Of a stretch of 64,000 nucleotides of DNA, positions 15,672-25,200 are shown piece after piece (the stretch's first letter is position 1; each line of letters starts with the position of its first letter). Both the position numbers and the translations under genes were made by a program. The notes below the pieces were generated by a model. The model ran no database searches, was not told where the DNA came from, and worked only from the letters and a program-made list of their open reading frames with translations. The stretch spans positions 26,062,429 through 26,126,428 of the forward strand of contig OZ024900.1 of NCBI GenBank assembly GCA_964017195.1, in the 5' to 3' direction. The DNA is from Siderastrea radians (lineage: Eukaryota > Cnidaria > Anthozoa > Scleractinia > Rhizangiidae).

Positions 15672-16364
15672 ATGCCCCCAGACATCATGATCGGAGAACA
15701 AGATCTCGGTGCCTTGGAACTGCAAGTGGGTCATGGTCATGTGGTGTACACCGGGGGAGCCAAAGGTACGGATGCCCTCGTCGAAGAACAGGCCAAACAC
15801 TTTGGGATGCAGCTCGAAGTCCTGGTCCCCCCGAACCATCCTCGAGCCACGTTCATCACCCCTTCTACGGTGGAAGTGCTGATGTTGGCCAACCCTCATC
15901 TTCACCAGGCAGCAGAGAAACTAGGCAAAAAAATGCCCAGTCACTTTTACACCCTGCAATTGCTGCAACGCAATTATTTATTGGCCAAGAAAGCTCATAC
16001 CATCTATGCCTTTGGCATCTTGGAACCGGATCATAAACGCGTGAAAGGGGGTACCGGTTGGACTGTGCAATTGGCCATGGATTTAGGCAAACCCGTCTAT
16101 CTCTTTGACATTCCCAGTCAAACGTGGTACCGTTCGGACCATTACTACCAAGTCAACGAAAATGCCGCCACCCTGGTCACTGGCAGTCAATTTGTTCCTT
16201 GGGGCCCCAAAAAACCCACCCTTCATCAAAGCAGTGCCGTGGTAGGATCCCGGGATGTGGACGAGAAAACCCGAGCTGAAATTCAAGCCTTATTCAACCG
16301 CACCTTCTGTCTCCCCGAGAACATTGATCAATTACGTATGGAACTGGAAGACTTTCATTTGTAA
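15672..16364 (+). CDS. SLOG-family (DprA/LOG-like Rossmann) protein
   Basis: A 230-residue protein from the ATG at 15672. It carries the hallmarks of the SMF/DprA-LOG superfamily: VVYTGGAKGTDALVEEQA near the N-terminus (phosphate-binding glycine loop followed by GxD), LLQRNYLLAKKAHTIYAFG in the middle and KGGTGWTVQLAMDLGKPVYLFD (second GGTG motif). A C-terminal extension (HQSSAVVGSRDVDEKTR...LPENIDQLRMELEDFHL) is not part of the core fold. Bacterial relatives bind nucleotides, NAD or ADP-ribose derivatives, or single-stranded DNA. Ligand and role here are unknown. The gene has its own CCAAT-repeat promoter and a truncated paralogue at 18.67 kb, so it belongs to an expanded accessory set rather than the structural core. 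Confidence 0.7.
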   Translation: MPPDIMIGEQDLGALELQVGHGHVVYTGGAKGTDALVEEQAKHFGMQLEVLVPPNHPRATFITPSTVEVLMLANPHLHQAAEKLGKKMPSHFYTLQLLQRNYLLAKKAHTIYAFGILEPDHKRVKGGTGWTVQLAMDLGKPVYLFDIPSQTWYRSDHYYQVNENAATLVTGSQFVPWGPKKPTLHQSSAVVGSRDVDEKTRAEIQALFNRTFCLPENIDQLRMELEDFHL

Positions 16365-16633
16365 TTTTTAGTTTTTACTTTTGGAATTTGTACATAGACC
16401 CTTTTTTAGTTTTTATTTTTCCAATTGTAGTTTTTTTTCCAATTGTAAATAGGCGCGCCCCTGCGTGGCAAAGAACACAGACCACCCTTTGTAAAAAACA
16501 TCAACTCTTCTTTTTAATTAAAAAATTTTAAAAAAACTGACAACACTGGTTTTGCACTTGGTCATAAATAATGTCTCTTGACTCACAGTTGTCTTGACTC
16601 ACAATAAAAAACTCAACAGGAATTAAAAAATGT
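16365..16633. other. AT-rich spacer between convergent genes
   Basis: No gene. It contains repeated TTTTTAGTTTTTA segments directly after the SLOG stop and several AATAAA/TTTAATTA words, including one near the minus-strand gene stop at 16634. It looks like a shared 3' processing region. Confidence 0.4.
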
Positions 16634-17158
16634 TCAACTGTTCAAACAACGCCTTACGGCCTTCATGGCCTCCCTTTCCATCTCCTCCAGTCGTTTCAGT
16701 TCGTCCCTTTGGCGGACCACCTCCTCATAAAAATACCGAATGGCATCCCATTGGTCCTCTTTCTGGATCCGCGGCAGGTGGTCCGCTAAGTAGCCATTCA
16801 CTTCTCTAAACTGGGCCAGGGTGATCGGCCACCACCTCTCCTCCATGGTGTACACGAGCCGAAAATGGATCCATGGGATGATGTCCTTCACGAGAGCTTT
16901 CTTTAACATCTTGTAGGTGATAGGGTGGAGTGGGAGACCATTCTCCGTCTCCACGAAACACATCAAAAACATACGCAGAAAGGCGGCCACGCGCTCCCGG
17001 GTCAGTCCCCGCCAAACTTGCTGCTGTTGTTCATGCATGCGTCTCGCATGACGGTCCAATGGGGTCAACTCCGGTCCCACTCTCCTCCTCAAACTGTCTT
17101 CTCCTCCCACATTCATTTCACTGCCCAGGGACCCCAATACTCTTCTTGTTTCCGACAT
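16634..17158 (-). CDS. Helical accessory protein with VWRGLTRERVAAF motif, copy 1
   Basis: About 174 residues from the ATG at 17158 (MSE start shared with its paralogue). The protein is charged and helical, with QVWRGLTRERVAAFLRMF near residue 45 and a Glu/Arg coiled-coil C-terminus. The gene at 19285-19788 has the same start, the equivalent TWRVLNRDRVAAF motif and the same convergent position beside a SLOG gene, so they are paralogues. No known family recognised. The pairing with SLOG twice suggests the two act together or share an expression cassette. Confidence 0.55.
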   Translation of the reverse strand: MSETRRVLGSLGSEMNVGGEDSLRRRVGPELTPLDRHARRMHEQQQQVWRGLTRERVAAFLRMFLMCFVETENGLPLHPITYKMLKKALVKDIIPWIHFRLVYTMEERWWPITLAQFREVNGYLADHLPRIQKEDQWDAIRYFYEEVVRQRDELKRLEEMEREAMKAVRRCLNS

Positions 17159-17271
17159 TTTTAGCGACACCAACTGACAAAAGTCAACTAAGCATGAACT
17201 CAAAGCTAGGAATGGCGTCCTGGGGCCTCCCTTGGCTTATATACCCCCATTCGCGCAATGCCTCATGGGCT

Positions 17272-17384
17272 ATCTAAGGAGGGGGGAGGGGGGTCCCCCC
17301 TCTCCGTCCCCTCCCAAAGCATGATGGGGTCTTTCTCTCATTGGTCCCTTCCCTCCCATGGGACCCTTTTGTTTCTCTATAAAA
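17272..17384. promoter_or_regulatory. GC-run control region upstream of RING-like gene
   Basis: An alternating G/C-run block (about 17279-17305) is the reverse complement of the block at 1466-1490. It is followed by an ATTGGTC word (17339) and a TATAAAA box (17378-17384) about 30 bases before the ATG at 17415. The minus side leads to the helical protein gene via a TATATA sequence near 17239. It looks like another divergent promoter. Confidence 0.5.
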
Positions 17385-17414
17385 AAACCCCCGTTTCATT
17401 TCACACTTCAACTC

Positions 17415-18125
17415 ATGGATGATCCAGAAACCCAACAAGTGATGGCTCAACCCAAACCATGTGTGATCTGTTTGACGCCTGTCACCGATAATACCAAGTT
17501 GAGCTGCTGTGGTCAACCTTGTCATACCCCCTGTGCCAAGGACTATCTCAAGAAACGTTGCTACGCGTCCTCCTGTCCTAGCTGCCACCGAAACGTTCAC
17601 GGGAAGGCTCTTTCCACCGATCCTCCATCCAACCCCTGTGTATTCTGTGCGATACAAGTCTACTATTCTGCCAAGTTGAGCTGCTGTGCTCAACCTTGTC
17701 ACCCCTCCTGTGCCATGGAATGCAACACACCCAGCCCAAATCCGTCTCACAACCCCCATTGCCCAAACTGCCAACACGCTGTTCCTCTTTCCGTCATGGA
17801 GACCACACCGGCCTCACCTAGACGATTTAGCCGCGACCTTGAGTTTAGGGAGGAAGTTAGCAAAGTTCACTGGCCCGGACGATGGTGGAATGGTACTCTT
17901 TATGAAAACGAGAACACCACCACGAGCGGATACTGGGGACTACTCCCAGATCCAGTTCATCCTGACCACAAAACCCTGCACTATCTGGGAAAGAACCAAA
18001 GTGACGTTATTCCCCGCATGAAGAGCATTATGATTCTTCCCTACACTATCAACCTTGCTCACTCACCTGACAAACGAGTTATTCACCCCCGCACCTTCAA
18101 GGATTACCCCTATGAATACCACTAA
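17415..18125 (+). CDS. Duplicated RING-like zinc-finger protein
   Basis: 236 residues from the ATG at 17415; the upstream in-frame extension is rejected because the TATA box lies inside it. Two tandem RING-like units share KLSCCxQPCHxxCA: the first runs CVICLTPVTDN...CPSC (about residues 14-55), the second CVFCAIQVYYS...CPNC (about 75-120). Cysteine/histidine spacing approximates a RING or RINGv cross-brace but is not canonical. The C-terminal half (HWPGRWWNGTLYENE...) is unique. Viral RING proteins often act as ubiquitin ligases against host factors; that role here is inference. It lies between the two SLOG modules. Confidence 0.6.
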   Translation: MDDPETQQVMAQPKPCVICLTPVTDNTKLSCCGQPCHTPCAKDYLKKRCYASSCPSCHRNVHGKALSTDPPSNPCVFCAIQVYYSAKLSCCAQPCHPSCAMECNTPSPNPSHNPHCPNCQHAVPLSVMETTPASPRRFSRDLEFREEVSKVHWPGRWWNGTLYENENTTTSGYWGLLPDPVHPDHKTLHYLGKNQSDVIPRMKSIMILPYTINLAHSPDKRVIHPRTFKDYPYEYH

Positions 18126-18311
18126 CTCCATCATAAAAGGAACACTATCAAAGAGGAACACTCAGTGAACATTAAGGAACACTCAGGAAAACGTTCTTGT
18201 AAAAAACAAATTAATAAAAATTTATTTTTTTTATTCGTGTTGTTTTCAAAGGACCACCCCCTCTTCCCCAAATTGGACTTTGGACTTTGAGCCCGCGTTT
18301 TCTCCGCGGTT
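18126..18311. other. 3' region of RING-like gene
   Basis: GGAACACT recurs three times after the stop codon (18139-18186), followed by AATAAAAA at about 18212. No coding evidence. Confidence 0.4.
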
Positions 18312-18580
18312 TTCACCCACCTTGAGCCCACGATCCTTTTTTCAGACTGGTCAGCGGTTTTTACCCATCTTGAGCCCGCGATCCCTTTTTTCCACTGGTC
18401 AGCGGTTTCCACCCATCTTGAGCCCGCGATCCCTTTTTTCCACTGGTCAGCGGTTTCCACCCATCTTGAGCCCGCGATCCCTTTTTTCCACTGGTCAGCG
18501 GTTTCCCATCCTAAAACACGTGACTTCCGGTTCCCATGAGCCCGCGATCCTATTTTACCCACTGGTCAGCGGTTTCCTTC
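18312..18580. repeat. 48-bp tandem repeats containing CTGGTCAGCGGTTT
   Basis: Five to six copies of a 48-bp unit with the core CACTGGTCAGCGGTTT and TTGAGCCCGCGATCC. The middle copies (about 18366-18505) are nearly identical and the outer ones diverged; one is interrupted by about 25 unrelated bases near 18510. The copies are contiguous, so this is not a CRISPR array. The TGGTCAG word is shared with the SLOG promoter at 15.5 kb, so the block may be an amplified enhancer in front of the second SLOG copy. Confidence 0.8.
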
Positions 18581-18665
18581 ACCGGAAATGATATGACGTC
18601 ATCAATTTGCTCTCGACCAATCAGAAGCCAGTCTGAGTGCCAAACGAGCCCCCTTTACTACTGAG

Positions 18666-18976
18666 GAACTGGGTGGACTGTGCAATTAGCCATAGATCAG
18701 GGTAAAGAAGTCTTCCTGTTTGACACCAACACCAATCAGTGGTATCGGTCAGAAAATACCTACAACATCGAAAACTCCTGTCTCAAAAAAGTGACATCAT
18801 TTAAACCCTGGGGCACTCTTCGACTACCCACCCTTCATCAGAGCAGTGCTGTGGTTGGTTCGCGAGACATTACTCCTGCAACAAGGGCAGCAATCAAGAA
18901 CTTGTTCCAGAGAACATTCTGTCTACCCGAAAACATTGAGCAAGTAAGACTAGAGCTGGAAGGACTTCATTTGTAA
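18666..18976 (+). pseudogene. Second SLOG-family copy, N-terminal half missing
   Basis: About 100 residues align with the C-terminal half of the SLOG protein at 15.67-16.36 kb: GWTVQLAIDQGKEVFLFD, NQWYRSENTY, HQSSAVVGSRDI and a LPENIEQVRLELEGLHL end. The N-terminal glycine-loop half (VVYTGGAKGTD) is absent, replaced by unrelated sequence and the 48-bp repeats. The only in-frame start before the conserved part is a GTG. A truncated pseudogene is likeliest; a stand-alone C-terminal protein cannot be excluded because the remaining frame is clean. Confidence 0.65.
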
Positions 18977-18979
18977 AAC

Positions 18980-19234
18980 ATGAAGCGTGTTCGTTTTTCA
19001 AACCAAGTCAAAACTTACACTCCTGTCATGAGCAATAACACTTTTTATTTACTCCGATTTGAACCTCTTGTTTCGGAGGAAGACATAACTGTGAGATCTT
19101 CTCCTTTTCAATCAAAACGAAAACGACTGAAAAAATACATGCATTTAATTCATAGTCAACGAAAAGAAAAATTCAGTGACAAAAAACGTGTGCGTTTACA
19201 ACAATTGTTAGATAAAGCTAATAAACATTTGTAA
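18980..19234 (+). CDS. Small basic protein with RVxF-like motif
   Basis: An 84-residue protein starting 3 bases after the truncated SLOG frame. It begins MKRVRFS, which fits the RVxF docking motif for protein phosphatase 1, then a hydrophobic middle and a Lys/Arg-rich helical C-terminus. It has no counterpart after the first SLOG copy. No family recognised; the phosphatase link is only a motif match. Confidence 0.45.
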   Translation: MKRVRFSNQVKTYTPVMSNNTFYLLRFEPLVSEEDITVRSSPFQSKRKRLKKYMHLIHSQRKEKFSDKKRVRLQQLLDKANKHL

Positions 19235-19284
19235 TTTTTCTACTTGGGTTAAATAATAAACATGAAAACGTCACGCTATATGTC

Positions 19285-19788
19285 TTATTGATTGTCTTTC
19301 CATATTCCCTCATAATAATGACAAACCTTACGCCAATGTCTCGATGTTTCACGCAAGTCTGGAAATTTAACATCCAAACACGTTCTCATTTTTTCAAAGT
19401 CTTTCATAAACATCGGTCTTGCCCACTTTGCCACCGTTGAAAAGTCGTTGCAATGTCGTGAACAAAATGGCAACACATGATTCAGTAATGTCCACGTGAG
19501 GGATTCATCCGCAGTTCCTCTCTCTGAAGCGTGACGGATGCAATTTTCTTCATCGACCCAGACAAGGGTCACCAATTCAATAAAAGCCGCCACGCGATCT
19601 CGATTCAATACACGCCAAGTTTCTTCTCGTCTTTCTCTCATCCTCTCGGCCAATCGAGCCAAATGTGATCTCTCGGGTCTTGTAATTAAACTCAATCCTT
19701 CTCGACCAAAAATATTCTGAAAAGAAGCCAAACATCGCAAAGGTCTTCGACGTGGCTTCATAATTTCACCCTTACACGCTTCAGACAT
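19285..19788 (-). CDS. Helical accessory protein, copy 2
   Basis: About 167 residues from the ATG at 19788 (MSEACKG). The motif ETWRVLNRDRVAAFIELVTLVWVDEEN aligns with the paralogue at 16.63-17.16 kb, and MKPRRRPLRC lies near the start. The gene is convergent with the small basic protein and truncated SLOG copy, repeating the first module's layout. Its 5' end and upstream sequence have been triplicated (19.61-20.37 kb). Function unknown. Confidence 0.5.
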   Translation of the reverse strand: MSEACKGEIMKPRRRPLRCLASFQNIFGREGLSLITRPERSHLARLAERMRERREETWRVLNRDRVAAFIELVTLVWVDEENCIRHASERGTADESLTWTLLNHVLPFCSRHCNDFSTVAKWARPMFMKDFEKMRTCLDVKFPDLRETSRHWRKVCHYYEGIWKDNQ

Positions 19789-20366
19789 GAACCAAAATGA
19801 CGCCGTTACCGACAAACAAACCAATGCAATCATAATTAATAATAAACCTAAGATCTCGTGACGTACGCCACGTTTCTTCTCTTCTTTCTCTGATCCTCTC
19901 GGCCAATCGAGCCAAATGTGATCTCTCGGGTCTTGTTATTAAACGCAATGCTTCTCGTCCAAAAATATTCTGAAAAGAATCCAAACATCGCAAAGGTCTT
20001 CGACGTGGCTTCATAATTTCACCCTTACACGCTTCAGACATGAACCAAAATGATGCCGTTACCGACAAACAAACCAATGCAATCATAATTAATAATAAAC
20101 CTAAGATCTCGTGACGTACGCCACGTTTCTTCTCTTCTTTCTCTGATCCTCTCGGCCAATCGAGCCAAATGTGATCTGTCGGGTCTTGTTATTAAACGCA
20201 ATGCTTCTCGTCCAAAAATATTCTGAAAAGAATCCAAACATCGCAAAGGTCTTCGACGTGGCTTCATAATTTCACCCTTACACGCTTCAGACATGAACCA
20301 AAATGACGCCGTTACCGACAAACAAACCAATACAATCATAATTAATAATAAACCTAAGATCTCGTG
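19607..20366. repeat. Three tandem 253-bp copies of a gene 5' end and promoter
   Basis: The sequence covering the first about 60 codons and upstream DNA of the gene at 19285-19788 is repeated two further times to the right with period 253 bp; copies 2 and 3 differ by only a few bases. Each outer copy has the same start codon and N-terminus, then runs into the next copy's upstream sequence. These outer frames (19781-20086 and 20034-20339) are not separate genes. The array ends at about 20366, where element A appears to stop. Confidence 0.85.
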
Positions 20367-22755
20367 ACGTATTTCCCCTCAGCCTCGACCTCACATTGAG
20401 ACCCAACATGAAAGCGAGGTTTTTTGGAACATGAAAGCGAGGCAAACCATCCTCAACCAGCCTACCTTACTACTCTTTCGGAAGCGAACGAGCCAAAAAA
20501 AGCCCCGAAATATATTTCAGACCGAAAAATTTCAGGACTATTTTTAAGAAACTAACACCAATTTATTCCTTAGCGGCTCTGCTTTTAGGCTTGGCTAAAT
20601 CTATATATTAAGATTAAAGTGGACTCACCTAACTTACAGTTTATTTCAAACCTTTTAGCGTCTTTATGTTACTTGCTTTCAGTAAAATTCTGCTCGGAAA
20701 TGTTTTTGTTTTTCGAAGGAAGGCATTCCTGCTCGCACTCTTTTCATAATATATATCAACAAAATTTATGACGACGAATACCTCGTTTTTGACGACCACC
20801 GTTACATTACCGTCCGCTGGTGTTGCCATACTGGCTAGACTAACTATAGCTGATCATAGCTGCTCCAACAAATGCTCAATGGATAGGGTTGGAAAAGTTG
20901 AGAAAGCAGCCAAGGCCAAGAAATGCAACACGACATTTGATTTGTGACCTCTCCGAAATCAACACAAAACATCACAAAAGGACTCATAATAGCTTGACAT
21001 GCGGGCTACTCTTCCCTGATCAATTCATTACTTGAAAGCCGACACACCTCATTCACATTTCTATCAGCCTATGCTGCTCGGATCATGCAGTCTCGTAAAA
21101 AATTAAATACCGTATCCCGCTACTTCCCCCTTGCGATTCTCGCATCCCGACCCCTTAAAAACGCAGAATCCCCCTCCCGCTCTCAATTGAAATTCCCGCT
21201 TCCCGCTCCTGTTTTCAGCTCCCATCCCGAATATCGCCACAAAAATTAGCCGATTCCCGCATCCCGCCAAACCTATTGTGACCCTCATTAATGGCAGCGC
21301 TGCTTAAAGATCCGAACTTGATTTGGGAAGTTACCTTAATTAATGCTTTACGCTTCAGGTTACCGAATGAAACGATCTGCTCAAGTAAGCCAAACAGGCT
21401 CTGGCAAATAAAATAAATAGGTTTTTCACGTGCATATGTAAGCCTCACAGATGCTACCCTGGCTCCACAGGCCCGTTGAGTATAGATCAGATAGATAAGC
21501 AGGGGTATATCAGCCGCATCACACCGGTTGGAGGTAATTTATTAGTGCGCCTTTCAAGCAGAGTTTTTAATAATGCGAACTCTGTAATTCACAACCCAAC
21601 TGATGATCCCATTTGTTTCCCTGCCGACAATCATAGTTAGTATCGATCTCAGACGTTTTTTGAGGGGGGTGGATTTTTTTGCCCCGCTTCATGGGCCATT
21701 GATTTCACTCCGCGCGTTTGATGACTACAAGCTGAACCCAAGATCTGTAAACTTGAAAATGCGATGAATGAATGAACTCGCAATCATCAGGCCAAGAAAT
21801 GTGACGGCGAGTAAACATTCATTCACCGAAAGTTGAGCGTTGCTGATCTTTGCCGATCTTGCGGTCCATAAACTTGTGATCACGTGTTTTTTTTTTCAAA
21901 CCTCGGAGTGAAATCAATAGTGAAGGGAAATAAAAAGACCTTTCTTACGGTTATTCCTCTGAAAAAGAACTAACAATAGATTCTTGCTGAAACTTTGCCT
22001 ACTAAATATTCATCATATGGGAAGTTCAATTTGAAAATAAAAAGTGGGGGTGCCCGTGTGGAGCTGACAGGTGTCGAATATACCCTATTTTAGCATTTAA
22101 GCAATGCTTTTGTAGAAGTGCATTCAAGTTTAATGTAAAGCTCCCCATAACTCTAAACTCGTATGAACACCCTAAAAAGTACATCACATACATTGTGTTG
22201 GACATAGATTAACTTTTTAGAATTTTTTCCCACAGAAACATTTTTGCACTAGGTTAATATCGAACAAAATCTGTTGTTCTGGTTACCAAAATGCAAAACA
22301 AAAAAAACTGCATTTCAGTTCTATTTCCCTCGTTTATTTAATTTCCAACAATAAAACCTTGATCAGTCTTCTCTTAGAGAAAGGTTATAGGCAGTTGATT
22401 AAAGTGAATGAAAAACATGCTGGGGTGCTCTTGCTCCTTTACGAGAAATCAACCACTTATTGTTGTAGCGACCTTAGTCTCAATGGAAACCCCTATGTCT
22501 TAAATGTGCGCAAGAAATGATGCGCAGTAGGTGATGCGCAATGCAAAACAGATGAATCACCCTAACGGACGTCTGAGATCCGATCGTACCAGGGCGGGAA
22601 AAGGATCGTACTGTAAATCGACAGCTAACCTGCAAGCCATAAAAACCAGAAACCTACGAGGTGATCGAAATCAATCATTCATAGAACGCGACCTTGACCT
22701 TTTTACCCCGCTAAGCTGAGCTTCTAAAGAACCGATGCTATGATTTGAAGGTTTG
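20367..22755. other. Noncoding flank right of element A
   Basis: No convincing coding region. AT content rises and codon structure disappears relative to element A. A 14-bp repeat (ACATGAAAGCGAGG) occurs twice near 20407-20445. An inverted pair with core GATTTCACTCCG lies near 21700 and 21905. Otherwise I see only unassigned intergenic sequence, presumably host. Confidence 0.5.
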
Positions 22756-22761
22756 CCATTT

Positions 22762-22975
22762 CAAAGATGCCCCATTTTAGAGATTCCTTATTTTACGGAT
22801 TCCCTAGTTTAGAGATTCCCTATTTTAGAGATTCCCTATTTTAGAGATCCCTATTTTAGAGCTTCCCTATTTTAGGGATTCCCCGTTTTAGAGATTCCCT
22901 ATTTCAGAGATTCCCCATTCCCCATTCCCCATTCCCCGTTCCCCGTTCCTCGTTCGTTGATTGCTCGTTCCCTAT
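22762..22975. repeat. Degenerate minisatellite, GATTCCCTATTTTAGA units
   Basis: About ten imperfect 16-17-bp units based on GATTCCCTATTTTAGA, grading at the right into ATTCCCC pentamer/heptamer repeats (about 22913-22960). This is a tandem repeat with no coding potential. Confidence 0.8.
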
Positions 22976-23597
22976 TTAGAGATAGCCATTCAATTTTCCC
23001 CTCGAGTGAAGTTACTCGCAAGCCGGGAAACGGGAACTACAAGGTAATTTCACAGCTATTTTAAACAAGTTTTTAAAACATTTCAAGAAAATAACCGTAA
23101 TTTACTAAACAGGTAAAGTCGCTCAATTAAACAATTTTTACAATGTAAATCTACAACCAAATCTGTAATTTACTTTACTACTGAACTGAAAGAAGGACTT
23201 GAAAATCTAAACGAAAGTCGCCCGGGTTCTTTCCAGATCTCCTTAGCTTTGAAAAAACAAGTACATGTATGTCCTCGAACAAGAATTTCTTGCCTTCAGG
23301 CTCTTCAATATCTTTTATATGCGCCATCGAGATTGAAGCAATCCTTTTCCTCTTCATGATGAACTGTTACAATTAGTCTTCATTCCAATAATGTATTACA
23401 ATTATCGTATTGAAAATCGAGCGCACGAGGAACCAGCCGCCATATTGTTTACTTAGCTACAAGAAAAGATGGCATTCCGCCTCCCCCGGTTAGGTTGTCT
23501 TGGGACTCTCCTCGCCCTCCCCCAGAGTCTGTACGGACCAGGGGCCGGGGAAGAACTCTTGACTGCGCCTGGGACTTTTTTTGTGGTCGGATCGGTC
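22976..23597. other. Intergenic, no gene seen
   Basis: AT-rich sequence with no open frame above background and no obvious repeat structure, leading into the dispersed repeat. Confidence 0.4.
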
Positions 23598-24325
23598 GGC
23601 AATCTCGTTCCCAGAGGCTGCATTCCATTTGGTCAGCACCAAGGATGCAAGACCTCTGGGATAATCAATGTCGAAATGCTGACGAATCGAAATCTGATTG
23701 GCTACTAAAATTTACCGGAAGTCTACGAGTCAGAAGTTGCAAAACAGGAAACGAAAATGTCTTGCCATGTTTTTGCTGGACGTTTTCGATCACGCCCGAG
23801 ACGGACAGTGGGAAAGAAATCAGAAAATGGGCGATGCAAACTAACAAAGAATCCAAATACAAAGCCCCTTATTATTAGACAAGACGTAAAAAAGGGAACA
23901 AGTGTCGGTCGAAAAAGGCGCCAAAACCCTGTAACGTGTTGCAGCAGTTCTTGACAAAGCTGAATGAATACCCGCTTCAGGATAAACGACGGTCGAAGGA
24001 GCACAACGTTTGGAATAATTCCTCTAATTTCCAGCTCTAAATTATGGTTCATGGACACTGATGGCTTGAAAATTGTTCTCAGCATTGTCTAAAGCGGATG
24101 AAATTTGGCAGTCTTTCCAGTGCAGTCGTAGAAGTTAAAATAAGCGGCTTTGTATTAAAAATCCGTTCACTCCGCTGAGCCATGTGCGAGTTTGATGGAA
24201 CAGAAGACAGAATTTAAGCTTATTTTGTTAAACTGGAGCAGATAATCTCACTGTAGCTAAAAAGTGCATGGTGGATTGGATTCTTGAATTGCGTGGTGCA
24301 AAAATCTGGTGCAGCGGCCGGTTTA
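23598..24325. repeat. Dispersed repeat, copy 1
   Basis: About 730 bases that recur in inverted orientation at 46245-47010. Shared landmarks include ATCTCGTTCCCAGAGGCTGC and the block ending GGTGCAAAAATCTGGTGCAGC. Several short frames inside are mirrored in both copies but carry no family motif. It is probably a non-autonomous transposon or a fragment of a larger one. Confidence 0.65.
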
Positions 24326-25200
24326 TTGACCTATGTTGAAAACATAGGGTCTTAGCCAGACTGCAGTTTGTCGCTTTCTATGTTTGTTTGTTTGTATGTA
24401 TGCATGTATGTATTTTTGATCCGGGGGGGAAGTCCCATGTGAGACGGGCGGGAATGCTCGTCGGAAAATTTGAATTAAAGCTATTCTAAAACAGACGAGG
24501 AACGCGAGACGATGAGCATCCATGCACCTTTCATATGGGAGTACACCCCCCGGGGAATTTATGTGGCACTATGTGGCAGCAATCAGATTGAGGCTACTAA
24601 GCTAAGAGTACATTCTACCAATGAAAGAGCTGGTTAGAATCCGCTTACTGAAGCTGAAGGTCAGACAAGGTTAAGCTTACCGGCCATGTTGCAGATGTTG
24701 AATGTACATATGGGGACGGAAGCGGTCAGCGCAAATGTGCTTTTCTACTTTTTCCTCTCGAATATTGTACTTTCAGTAAAGGCTTGGTGTGGGGGAATTG
24801 ATGGTAATTTCCTAAAGCTATTGTAAGGGCAGGTAAAATTGAACTTTGTCGTGGCAAACGGTTGAACGTGAGTACGTGCCAAAAACAATTAACCTCGTTC
24901 AAAAATAGACTTGTTGACGAGAAACTGTAATTTAATTTGTTCTTCTATGATTTGTGTTATGAAACAGCTGTTTTGGTTATGTACCTTTGAGCAAGATGTT
25001 GGTTGAAAGATTGTATCCGTGCTTGATATGGATAATTTTGACTGTACTTTGCAAGGTTTTTTAAACAGCTTTGTTTGGTAATTTGAAATTTATAGCGACG
25101 TGTCTATAAGATTGCAGTTTGCATAAACTAGCTTGTTTATTCAAGCGTGTCAGTAGGTTTTACAGTTGATCCACGTCACGCGTGAATGGAAACTCTAATT
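24326..25200. other. Intergenic with TATG microsatellite
   Basis: A short TTTG/TATG simple repeat lies at about 24380-24412. A segment at about 25040-25195 is related to 42090-42330 (shared GCGACGTGT, GCATAAA, AGCGTGTC words), indicating another dispersed repeat. No gene recognised. Confidence 0.45.

Noticed and set aside
18131..18562. Minus-strand frame with ETADQWKKGIAGSRWV repeats
   Set aside because: Created by the 48-bp tandem promoter repeats; the period is a multiple of three, which keeps any frame open.
18312..18580. CRISPR-like array
   Set aside because: Units are contiguous without spacers and the context is a eukaryotic virus-like element.
19781..20339. Two extra 101-codon frames resembling the N-terminus of the helical accessory protein
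   Set aside because: They are products of the 253-bp tandem duplication and end in upstream sequence of the next unit.
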